A stretch of 64,000 bases of DNA from Cytidiella melzeri. Its lineage: Eukaryota; Basidiomycota; Agaricomycetes; Polyporales; Irpicaceae. The stretch lies in contig JABYQR010000034.1 of the NCBI GenBank assembly GCA_022592445.1, forward strand, positions 124,001-188,000, in the 5' to 3' direction. This document shows positions 44,420 through 56,390 of the stretch, one piece after another. A program made the position numbers and the translations under genes. The notes under the pieces are model-generated. The model saw nothing but the letters and a program-made list of their open reading frames with translations. It did no database searches and was not told the origin of the DNA. Each line of letters opens with the position of its first letter. The stretch's first letter is position 1.

Positions 44420-47400
44420 ATGAAGGGGTTGGCATACTGGCCAAAGGCCCTCCTTTTCCTCTTCTTCGCACAGGAGAGCCAACTATGGTCAAGGGACGGC
44501 CGATGTATTTATGCTCATGCTGAGCCTTGGGACGCTCAGCGTATGTTGGAAGCCAGGTGCGCTTACAGTGCAGTAGCTCTCTCTACGCGCATGTGCTCAA
44601 CCTGCTATCCTGCCGAAGGAACAAAACTAGGACATTGTGGTATCATGGGTATGATAACTACATGAGATTTGGTGCGTAGGCCACCTGACACTGGCTGGCT
44701 GCCTTGGCTAATAATGTTACCTCAGCTTTCCCATTAGACGAGGTGGGTGCTGCAAAAATAGCCTGTTTCACCACTAAAGGACAATAGCTCGCACCACTAT
44801 CCTGCACAGGAAGGGGTCCTGACTGGTACAATCCGTATGTTGTGGTGATCTGCGTGGTGCCGTGCAAAAGCTGACTTGTAATCAGTGCAAATGTTGCGAC
44901 CAACGATGTTGCGGGAAATTTCTCAGTGACCTTGGTTGACGCACTGGATACATTGGTCGTTCTGAATGATACCATCATGTTCGAAAAGGCCGTCCGGAAT
45001 GTCATAGATTGGGTTTCGTATGACGTCAACACGAAGCCTCAAGTCTTCGAGACAACCATCCGTGCATTAGGTGGTTTACTCTCAGGCCACCATTTTGCTA
45101 GTACGCCTGGACAGCCATTTTTCATACCTTGGTACAACGGCCAGCTGCTATCTTTGGCGTACGATCTCGGCACACGGCTTCTACCTGCCTTTCAGAGTCC
45201 AACAGGTATACCATATGCGCGCGTGAGTTTGGTTCACCTACAAATACAGCAGGATACAAACAAAAGGGTCACATAGATTAACCTCAGGCATGGATTGTCG
45301 CCGGACGAATCAGCTGAATCATGTAAGTTTATCAACTGTGACTCCAATTGGTCCAATCGTCAATCTATGTGCTAGGTACTGCTGGTGGTGGATCTCTTAT
45401 CCTCGAGTTCGGGATTCTGAGTCGTCTGACTGGCGATGAGCGGTTTGAGAAGGCCGCGCACAAGGCGTTCTTTGCACTGTGGAACCAGAGATCGGATATT
45501 AATATGGTTGGGAATACCGTCAATATTCTCAGTGGAGTGAGTGTTTCTGAAAATTTACCGGCCCTTTACTAATATGAATGAAGCTGTGGACACCACCGGA
45601 GGTCAGCAACGTTGGTGCTGGGATCGACTCTTTCTTCGAGTATGCTCTGAAGTGGTATATTCTAAGTGGTAATATCACATCAGCACGCGCACTCAGTAGG
45701 TTGATGCTTACTGTATCTCCGTCCTTATAGGGGATGTCGAGTTTCTTGACGTCTTCCAGGAAGCATATGCCGCAGTTATGCGGTACGTCCGAGCCCCTGA
45801 CGGATTTTGGGTGAGTTTGCCGTCCCTCTGACTCGTATTTATTCTCCACTGAACTCGAATAGTATCGCAGCGTCAATATACATACGGTATGTCTCCCGGG
45901 TGTTCGCATACACAGACGTAATCTGAGAACTCCGCCAGGGCGATCCTGCATATAATAACGTTGATTCCCTCTCTGCGTTTTGGCCTGGCCTGCAAGTTCT
46001 TGCAGGTGACGTGGAGAACGCCATCCAATCTCATATGACTTGTAAGCTTGCATCGTCGGCGTTCATCGCTAAACCTCACTTACATCTCTCAAGACTGGAA
46101 TATATGGAAGAAATTCTCCGGCCTTCCCGAAGGTTAGTATTTTCAGTCATCATGTGCTTACTATACTTACTGACCGCACTAGTGTGGGATATGAGCTACA
46201 AAGTCGCTACCTCCTTTCAATATCCGCTGAGGCCGGAATTCGTAGAGTCGACGTGGTACCTCTATAGGGTCAGTGCAATCTCGTAGAAGCTGACCTGTGA
46301 TTTCTAACATGACAACCTCAGGCGACCCGCGATACGTTTTACCTCGACGTTGGAGGTGCGTGCGCTTCATCAGCGGATGTGATGCGTTCATGAACCTTGC
46401 CATGCAGAGCGTATACTACACGACCTGGCGTGGCGTGCGGATGTAACTTGTGGATTGACAGGCATCTCAGACGTAAGGTGGAACAACCGTGATGATCGCA
46501 TGGAGTCTTTTGTACTCTCAGAAACGCTCAAGGTGATACGTTTCTTCACAGTGTCCGCACAGTCCATGGACTAACTGAGCTACAGTATCTATATCTATTA
46601 TTTGACGAGGAAAACCCACTTCATACGGATGACTCAAATTATGTCCTTACAACCGAGGGACACATCCTGACCATGAACAGGACACTAGAAAAGCCCATTT
46701 CGCCTATTCGCCGAGAGCTCCGCAGGGTAGAACACCTGGAATGCCCTGTGTACTTTCCACCCCTCATAGGCTCTGACATGTATCGGGAGTCGGGCATTAC
46801 TACAAATATCTACTATCGTGCCGATATGGAGTACGCGAGGGAGCTGGTTCATGCTCCAGCTTCGCCGCTAGAAGAGGCGTCATGGTTGCATTACGGAGAA
46901 TGCCTGGTTCCAAAGGTTGACCTATATGTGGGTTGGACTAGACATTCGTTTTTGGAAGGTTTCGCTTAACCCACTTTCTTAGACCTACAACTTCTTGCTT
47001 TCGGCAGACGGTAGCTCTACCCCGGAAGATTTGCATCCAGGTCCACATAAGCTTGTCGCCGTATCCGATGGTTATATCCTGCAAAACCTGACTGGTGTTC
47101 GCGCGCATATTGTCAGTCGCATGGACGGCAAAGGCTACGATGTGACGAAATGTGTGTGACATCTCTCCTGACGGCTTGACTTCAACTGAACAGAGTTTGT
47201 CTCAGTGGGCCCTTACAGCGTGAAAACAGGGCAGATCGTCTATGTCAACGACTCGGCTCTCGTTCGCACACCAGCGGGCCAATCATTTTTGAGCGACTTC
47301 AACAGAATGAAACGCGTCCCAGAGGTGTATCTCCGACTTTCCTTGAAAGCCGGGGACCCTGCACTCCTGCGCGATGTGCGCTCGGAGGTACTAGTGTATG

Positions 47401-47954
47401 CCAACACGGCTGGATTCGGGGGTGACCCTACTGTTACCGATCGTCCCACTGGCCCGATACGTTTCGGACACGGAGAGGGCGTGCACCTCGTTCGAGATAG
47501 AGCCAACAACGAATATGGTTGCTTGCCGTGGATCGAGAGGTTTTACGGCGAGGCGGTAGTGGTAAGACGAGGTGAATGCACCTTCCTGGAGAAACTGGTA
47601 GAGGCTACTATTGCCGGAGCTTCGGGTGTTATAGCCCTCAGCGACGAGGAACATGGTGTCAACCCGTCCGCCAGCCTCGAAGAGCTTGAAGAATACGAAG
47701 ACTTGCTGGAGCATGTGGCTATTGTTACCGTCGCCCGGGCGGACAGTGCAGTTATCACGGCAATACTGGATGCAGCCGAGCTCTATGGGAGCCAGGTCGT
47801 GATGGCTGTCGCCCCAGCAGGCGGTTCTGCTGCGACGGAGACGGAAGATGTTCGTCCTGACAAGCTTGACGAGAGACGTAGCAGAGCCAAAGAGGGGAAT
47901 AGGGTGTTGTATTTAAATGGTCATCCTCTGCTTAATACCAGACTGATGATATGA
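44420..47954 (+). CDS. MNL1: EDEM/Mnl1-type alpha-mannosidase-like protein (GH47) with PA domain
   Basis: Eighteen exons, first 44420-44556, last 47196-47954; 2646 nt, 881 residues. A signal peptide ([20 protein letters not shown]) leads to the GH47 domain: [154 protein letters not shown]. The C-terminal region holds a protease-associated (PA) domain ([32 protein letters not shown]), as in animal EDEM3. These proteins trim mannose from misfolded glycoproteins in the endoplasmic reticulum and mark them for degradation. No KDEL-like end (ends LLNTRLMI). The junction near 47153/47196 and the choice of first ATG are the weakest points. Confidence 0.93.
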
Positions 47955-48062
47955 TGCATGATATATATATCTTTGTGCGATATGTACCCATTTCTTAGCA
48001 TTGGGATTGTAATTTAACCTACATTTATCCTTACAAGTCTAAGTCTCTTGGGAACCGGGAGT

Positions 48063-48794
48063 CTAATCGTCGCTCTGGATGATAGAATACACAGGAGCGT
48101 CGAGTCTCTTTGCTGCTTTGAGGAAGGTGAGCTCGATTATGAAGAGGTACTCAAGGACCGTTCCCCCGAGCGTCTTCACAAGTTGACCAGCTGCTGTGGC
48201 CGACCCGCCTATGAATGTCCAGTGTTTAGAGAGGAAGCTAGATCAAGGAGCGCAAGATACTTACCGGTAGCGATTAGATCATCTACAACGACAACATTCT
48301 GCCCGGGTTGGATAGCGTCGGCTTGCATCTCGAATGAGTCCTATACGACTATGCGTCAGATCCTGGACCAGAATCCGAACGTGCACAAGTACTCACTGTG
48401 CCGTACTCCTTCTCATACGTAACCGTCGTACACTCTCCAGGCAGCTTGCCTTTCTTCCTGACTGGGACAAACGCTGCGCCGAGCCTCAGAGCGATGATAG
48501 GACCGAACAAGAAGCCGCGAGCATCGAGACCGACAATGACATCGATCTTCTTGTTGGGTGACCTCGGGATGGTCGTCGACGTTAAGTGGTAGACAAAGTG
48601 TGTTATCAAGGTCTCGAAGGCTACTGGGTTGCGCAGGAGCGGGAAGATGTCCAAGAACACGATTCCCTGCAATGTGCAAGTTTGCAGTCAACATACGTAG
48701 TAAATCTCTTCAATAAACTTCGAAGAGGACGTACTTTCTTAGGGAAGTCAGGGTGCGGCTTGAGCAAACTCTTCAAGTATGCAGCATCCGCCAT
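48063..48794 (-). CDS. APT1: Adenine phosphoribosyltransferase
   Basis: Four exons: 48735-48794, 48397-48666, 48265-48340, 48063-48208; 183 residues, the usual length. It makes AMP from adenine and PRPP in cytosolic purine salvage. Seen: N-terminal MADAAYLKSLLKPHPDFPKK, GIVFLDIFPLLRNP, VIVGLDARGFLFGPIIALRL, FVPVRKKGKLPGECTTVTYE, the PRPP loop NVVVVDDLIATGGSATAAGQ (crossing the last intron) and KTLGGTVLEYLFIIEL. The start used is the inner ATG (MADAAY), because upstream in-frame residues are not conserved-looking. Confidence 0.96.
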
Positions 48795-49215
48795 GATATC
48801 TGTGAGTCGAGTGGATGATAGCAACTAGCAAGATGAGGCTGGTGCTGCGGCAAGTCCCCGGTAGAATTGTCACACTTCAGGACAGATTTTCACGACCGAC
48901 TGGCCCATCGATTTTATAAAGATGGCATGTGCAACGAAAACGGTGGGAGACCGCCATTTTGTTGCTAGTGTTGAACGGTGAACGTTGAGGTTAGTTAGTC
49001 TGTGAAGTGTTAGAAACAAGTTGAAGAGCAGCCATGCACCTCAAGTCCTCATAGCTCAGCTGTCCTACCAATTCGATGACTATCTCAGAGATCGACCTTG
49101 CCAGGGCTTCGACAAACAGCAACCGAATGGCCATACTGGAGATGTCATACCCTTGTAGCATAGCGTAAGAAATCATGGATGATACAACAATAGGTGCGAC
49201 AAAGTAAAGATGGTT
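48795..49215. other. Intergenic, upstream of APT1
   Basis: Between the eS1 stop and the APT1 start, both minus. A TATA-like tttataaag sits at about 48912-48920, 120 bp upstream of the APT1 start on either reading. No coding exon. Confidence 0.4.
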
Positions 49216-50204
49216 TTAAACAGACTCGAGAATCTCGGGCTCCTTGTAGTCCTTCGCTACTCGTGTGCCAGTCTCCTGTAAATTGAACCCGATGAGGAGG
49301 GGTAAGTTCAGGGAATGTGAATACTACTCACGTCTGTTATTTCACCGTGGAGCTCCAACAACTTCGAGAGGTCGAACTTTGGTGCCTTCAGGATCTTCGC
49401 TTTGTGAACGTAGACATTCTGAAGGGGGTAGATACTCCTCGCCGCCTTTTCGATTTCACGGCCGATCGCCTCGGGCACGAACTTCTGCACCAACTCCTTC
49501 AAGTCACAGGTCGTCGCCTCCCGGGTCATGATCTCAAACATCTTTTTCCTAATCTCCCGAATCTGTGCGGACTGTGCGTAGGTCGTTTTGCGGACTTGTG
49601 ATGGTCTGCGCTTGGTGAAGCCAATGGCGAAAAGGCGGATGAGGTAGCCGTCGGTCGTCTTGACGTCGACGTGGGCTTCGATGAGACTTTGCCACTTGCG
49701 CACAAGCGAGCGCAGCTTATCCGAGGTGAAGGACATGCCGTGGAAGTTGGTCAGGCAGTTCTTGCCCTGAATCTCGTCCACCCGAAGCTTGATCTTACGG
49801 AACGACTGCTCCTCGTCCTTGTTCAGGTCACCAAGAGAGACCTCGAAGATACGACCCTTCAACGAATCGTTGGCATTTTCTGTACAGACGTTAGTTGATA
49901 ACCAGAAGTGCAGATACCGAACACACGCACTCAAACCCTGCGAACGGTTGGCAAGAGTCTTGCCCACGTTCTTCACTTCGAAGATTGACGGTGCTTTCAA
50001 GTCGTACCAGTCTGCAAAGTAGAAAGTTGGGGTCGTTGCGCACCAGAAATGTCGCAGCACACGTACCTTTGCGAGAGAAGGGGTCGACGACTTTCTTCTT
50101 GATACCCTTCTTACCCTTGGAGAGACGCTTATTCTAATGACCAGCCTCGTCAGCATATTCTCAACGACAAGAAGCAGCACGAGCAGCACCTTTCCGACGG
50201 CCAT
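49216..50204 (-). CDS. RPS1: Small-subunit ribosomal protein eS1 (Rps1/Rps3A)
   Basis: Five exons: 50190-50204, 50067-50133, 49931-50011, 49332-49879, 49216-49275; 256 residues as expected. The first exon holds five codons (MAVGK), a layout common in fungal ribosomal genes. Sequence: [115 protein letters not shown], and the acidic end EPEILESV. It is a core cytosolic 40S protein near the mRNA exit. Codons are strongly C/G-ending, as in highly expressed genes. Confidence 0.97.
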
Positions 50205-50394
50205 GATGGATTAAGGTGAGCGGTGAAGGAAGGGACCGCGACGAGTGAGCCGGCACTTAGGACGGGCTGTAGTTTTGGGAGGCGTAAGCACACAGGCGCA
50301 TACGACCTCTCAATCGGGCAAGAGGGTGACAAGCCACCGTGACATTTGTGACAAACCTTACTTCCCAGCTGCATCCATAGTTCCCACGATTCTC
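50205..50394. promoter_or_regulatory. Compact bidirectional upstream region of RPS1 and ATG10
   Basis: Only 190 bp separate the two start codons of divergent genes, so a strongly expressed ribosomal gene and an autophagy gene share or overlap promoter DNA. Confidence 0.5.
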
Positions 50395-51176
50395 ATGTCT
50401 CTCACTCGTCCACTGTTCGACTCAGCTTGCAAGGCGTATATACAAAAGTATGCATATACGAACGATGGAGACCGTATAGACAACGAAGCCCTCTCAAAAT
50501 ACCCCTCTGGCTGGTCATGGAACGAGCACAGAGTGCGCCCTACACCTTCTTGTCTTCGCCTCTCTTGATGAACTCGGTGCTAGTCGGTCCTTGGTCTTGG
50601 ATATCTTGCCCGACTTGTCTCGTATACAGCGACCACACGACGTCGACGCGACGACAATGTGGAGGAATGCGTCTTGGAGGACTCTGCATTCGAGATCGCG
50701 GACGATGCTACTGCTGAAGGACCACCGAATGCCTTTACTTGCCGACAATATATCGTCTTTTCCTCCACATTTCAGGTCCCGGCTCTCTACTTCTCTATGC
50801 ATCACAATAGTTCGTCAGCTTTCCTGGCATGCTCTGCCATTGTCTTGCTCTGAGCTTTGTTTTGACAGCCGGTGCTCCTTTGACTTTAGAAGAAATCACT
50901 GAGTCGCCCCTCTTCCGGCCGCAAGCACTGCCAACAGCCGCGATGACGACCTTCGCTCTCGATACTGTTGATTCTGCATTTGCTTTGCTATCTCAAGGCG
51001 ACCACCCAACCCTCGGGACGCCGTGCTGGTACCTGCACCCCTGTCACACTGCGGAGGTTGTGGAAGAGATCATGAATGAGTTGGACTGTGTCGGATCTCA
51101 GAGGACTCTGCGCTGGCTAGAGGCATGGTTCATGGTGTTGTGTAATATGGTAGACTTTGGTGAGGTTGGGAGGTAG
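50395..51176 (+). CDS. ATG10: Autophagy E2-like conjugating enzyme Atg10
   Basis: Three exons: 50395-50532, 50584-50809, 50869-51176; 223 residues. Atg10 passes the ubiquitin-like Atg12 from Atg7 to Atg5. The catalytic region HPCHTAEVVEEI holds the active Cys in the HPC motif, preceded by LSQGDHPTLGTPCWYL. Other family marks: WSWNEHR, LGYLAR, CRQYIVFSSTFQVPALYF, LTLEEITESPLFRPQALP, and RWLEAWFMVLCNMVDFG at the end. The first intron was set by the phase-0 join WNEHR to SVLGLGYLAR. An Arg-rich insert (TTRRRRDDN) follows it. Intact. Confidence 0.93.
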
Positions 51177-51446
51177 TATGGGTATGGGTTACCAGTTATG
51201 ATCCGTACGTGCGTTGCGCTGTCGTGGTTCCGGCGTCGCGTAGATTCACATGTACTTACCTTCGGTCTTATATAACGAACATCGAACCCGAGCTTGGTAC
51301 CAAACCATCCTCTCATTTCTCGTCCGTCGTTCCACTCTGTAACTGGCGTCGGCCTTTATTTTGGCGGTCGTGATCCTTATATTTGTCGTACGATCGCATC
51401 TTCAAATTGGTCCAGCCAACCACCACGCTGTTAGCACGAGTATAAA

Positions 51447-52995
<1,549 letters not shown>

Positions 52996-53552
52996 AGTAT
53001 AGGATTAGATTCACTCCCATTTGTATACTTTGTCATTCATCGCTTGGACTCGCAATGATCACACCTTCTACCAGGACCCATCAGTCGCGCAGATCTATGA
53101 GCGTACGACTCTTTCGCATGCAACTCGTGACTCATTTCGACTGCGCTGAGATATGGCTAACGGCATGGCACCCGAGTTCCCACAGTCTGCCCCCAAAGCG
53201 GTCCGTTCTTACCACGCTTCTTTCGTTGCTCATCCGCTGATTTAGGCACAATGGGCGGCCTGCGTTATCCTTCGCTCACCGAGCACAGCCGTGGAATCTT
53301 GCTGGTGTCCCTGCCTCGTGCTAGTACTCCATTGGCTTCAACTCCCTTATCGTGAGTGACGTTGTCACACTTATTCTTAAGACGCAGGAAGAGATTATCC
53401 GACATGTGCATCAAGTAACAAGTCCACACTTGTCCCATGTATATAATGGTTCTCAGTTGATTTTTGCATGTTGCTCAGCTTTCACCAGGCGGCGCTGCTC
53501 AAGTTGTGTCTCCCCTCGTTAGCCACCGACGACCACCTAACGAACTCGTATC
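52996..53552. other. Intergenic, no gene seen
   Basis: 3' flank of the thiolase gene and upstream region of carrier 1, both plus strand. No supported coding exon or repeat. Confidence 0.5.
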
Positions 53553-56046
53553 ATGATTCAAAGAGATTCGATCGACAAATCGGAAAAAGTTCCTCCTTCT
53601 CCGGTGGCGGATGAGAAACAGACTGTAGTGGACTCGGAGGCTGCGTCTGTCGTTGATACGCTTCAGGGAGACGAGGCTTTGCACCTCGTCGGAAGAGAGA
53701 GAACCGCACAATTTAGCGAAGAGTACAACAGAAAACTTCGCAAGAAATTGGTAAGATCAGCTTCACTGTCTCTAAAAGATGCTGAGCGTCGCTGCAGGAC
53801 TTCATCATCCCACCCCTCTGCGCAGCTGTGTACTTCACCCAATTTTTGTAAGTGGTCCACTTTATTCAATATTCGAAATTTGCCTGAGACTTTGCGTAGG
53901 GACAAAACTTCCTTGAACTATGCTAGGCAAGTATCATGCCATTTCTACCGTGCGCACCATTAACAGTACGTACAGTATTATGGGTTTGCCGATAACAGGA
54001 CAGGTTAGCACGCCACCGTTGCTTTGTTCCGATGTTTATGTTAGCTAATCACCGTAAGCTAGCACTACAATCTAGTGTCTCTGGCGTTCTATGTTGGCAT
54101 GTCTCAATCCTCCTGATTGAGTCCTTTACAACGACTAACACTCATTTTCTCGTCTTAGGCTTCCTCTTCTGGGAGTTTCCTACCGTGTACATTTCACAAA
54201 AACTTCGTGTTGCCAAATACCTTGGTGCCCTGTTTTTGTCCTCGTATCACGGCTACATAGACTCATTCTCTCTGTAGGTGGGAACATCATAGTATGGGGC
54301 GCCATCTTGATGTTGCATGCCGCAACGACCTCATTTGGTGGATTCTTTGCGCTTCGGTTCTTGCTTGGTAAATTCCGCACGAGTACAGTATTGTAGGTCA
54401 AGCTCACTTTGATCACGTAGGGATGTGCGAGTCTTGCGTAGCTCCGATCCTGATCTTGATCATCTCGATGTTCTACAAGAAAGACGAGCAGGTGAGTATA
54501 ACATAGCATTATCATCTCGTCGCAACTCATTGGCCGCAGGCTTCGCGTATTTCATGGTTCTATGTCATGGTGAGTGTGCTCCCGCTGTGCTGGTGCGCAA
54601 TGTTTATCTCAACGATTCTTGTAGAACGGTAAATTCGAGTTGCCCGAACTTCCTTTTTCTAGCGCTTACTAGGCTTTAACTACCAGGTCTGACACAGGTC
54701 TTTGGCGGCTTCGTGGCATATGGCATATCGTTCTATGATGGACACGCTCTCGTTCCTTACAAGATTATCTATATCCTCCTAGGCGGGCTGGCGATAGTCG
54801 TCGGTCTCTGCGTTCTGATTTGGCTCCCAGACTCACCTGTGCACGCCCGGGTCCTGACTAAGGAAGAGCGTGTCGCTGCTCTTGAGCGTGTCCGCAATGA
54901 TCAAGGAGGCACCTCTAACAGGAAGTGGAAGAAAGACCAGATTATCGAAGCGGTCTGCGACGTTCGTGCCTGGCTTATCGTGTTATCCACGTTGCTGAGT
55001 TCGCTAATCTCATTCTTCCTTAATCATGACGAGTGAATCTAACAGCAGCTCTGTGCAGCGAGTATACCAAATGGCGGTCTCAGCAACTGTGAGCATTACA
55101 TTGATACTGGAGCTATCCAGTCAGGACTCATATTGCGTTGTTTTTAGTCAGCAATTTAATCATCAAGAGCTTCGGTTATACGTATGTTTCTAGGCAAATT
55201 GTAGTTAACGGCACTGCGCTCAATCTCATTTCAGGTCCAAGCAGACTTTGATTCTATCCACTCCAGGCGGTGCCGTCGCCTCCGCAATGACGTTGTTTTG
55301 TGGATGGTACTCTGACAAGCGGTAAGCGACTGCGATATGTCTCTTTGTTCGGTCTCTGACGTGCGAAACAGAGACTCTCGCATGGTGCCCATCGTTTTCG
55401 CATTGATTCCGACCATTGTGGGCTCAGGAATGCTTGTTGGTCTGAATGGCTCTGGTAACAAGGGCGCACTTCTCTTTGGTGAGTATTTTGACTGTATGTG
55501 AATATGTGATTTCTCACAGAATATTGTGTGACGTAGCTGTGTACTTAGTGGGCACATTTGGCAGTGCTCTATCCATCATATACGCGTATAATGCAAGCAA
55601 CGTCAGTGGGCACACCAAGAAGGTATGTGGATCCCTGATATTACAAGCGGAAGTAATCTCACTTCATGCATACGGTAACAGAACACGATCAATGCTATGA
55701 CACTCGTTTCGTTTGCGCTGGGCAACATTATTGGTACAGAGATATTCCAGCCGAAGGATGCCCCCGCCTATATTCCAGCCAAGATAACCATCCTCGTTCT
55801 TCTATCTGTCCAGCTATTCATTTGCTATCTGCTGCGATGGATCAACTACCGTCTAAATGTCCGCAAACGCGCACTTCTGGCGGCGGAGAAGGCCCGACGA
55901 GGATGGACTGACGAGGATGTACAGAAGGAACGCGAGAGAAACGCATTCCTGGACTTGACGGATAAACAGTATGTTGTGATATTGGTGTTTTGTATGCTGT
56001 CGTCTGATCCGGTTCTAGGAACATGTTCTTTATCTATACCATGTAA
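53553..56046 (+). CDS. Dal5-like MFS carrier, tandem copy 1
   Basis: Eighteen exons: 53553-53750, 53798-53847, 53900-53926, 53976-54003, 54063-54096, 54159-54224, 54278-54367, 54421-54491, 54540-54569, 54625-54628 (4 nt), 54687-54998, 55059-55088, 55148-55181, 55235-55321, 55372-55478, 55537-55622, 55682-55968, 56019-56046; 522 residues. Family features: long acidic N terminus, DFIIPPLCAAVYFTQFLDKT, SIMGLPITGQ, FLFWEFPTVYISQKL, MCESCVAPILILIISMFYKK, WLPDSPVHARVLTKEERVAA, LERVRNDQGGT, and a C terminus rich in Arg/Glu. Twelve membrane helices are expected; relatives take up allantoate, ureidosuccinate or organic anions. Introns 53927-53975 and 54097-54158 start with GC. No frame break; substrate unknown. 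Confidence 0.92.
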
Positions 56047-56390
56047 TGAGTCACTAACAGATTCGCACTGCTATACATCAGTCCATATCGGCGTGGAGGA
56101 GTCAAACGAGCTGTGACGCAGAATGCCTGTCTGTTTGTGAGGCAGCGGAGATATCTGCCGTAAGACTTGAATGTATGGCCGCGCCGGGATATAGCTTCTG
56201 ACTGAGTAAGTCTCGTCTTTCCGCGCTAAACTAAGAAGCCCATAACTTATCATACTGCTAGTATCATATCGTTCTCATGGTACGGGTCTTGTGATAGAAG
56301 TCGTTATCATACTTGAAGCGGGCCCGTGTCTATTTAGCTCGACGTTTTGTTTACCACCGTTTCGTCGCTTTGCACACAATCGGACACGCC
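56047..56390. other. Spacer between the tandem carriers
   Basis: 344 bp between the stop of copy 1 and the start of copy 2. No coding exon; it should hold the copy 2 promoter. Confidence 0.5.
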
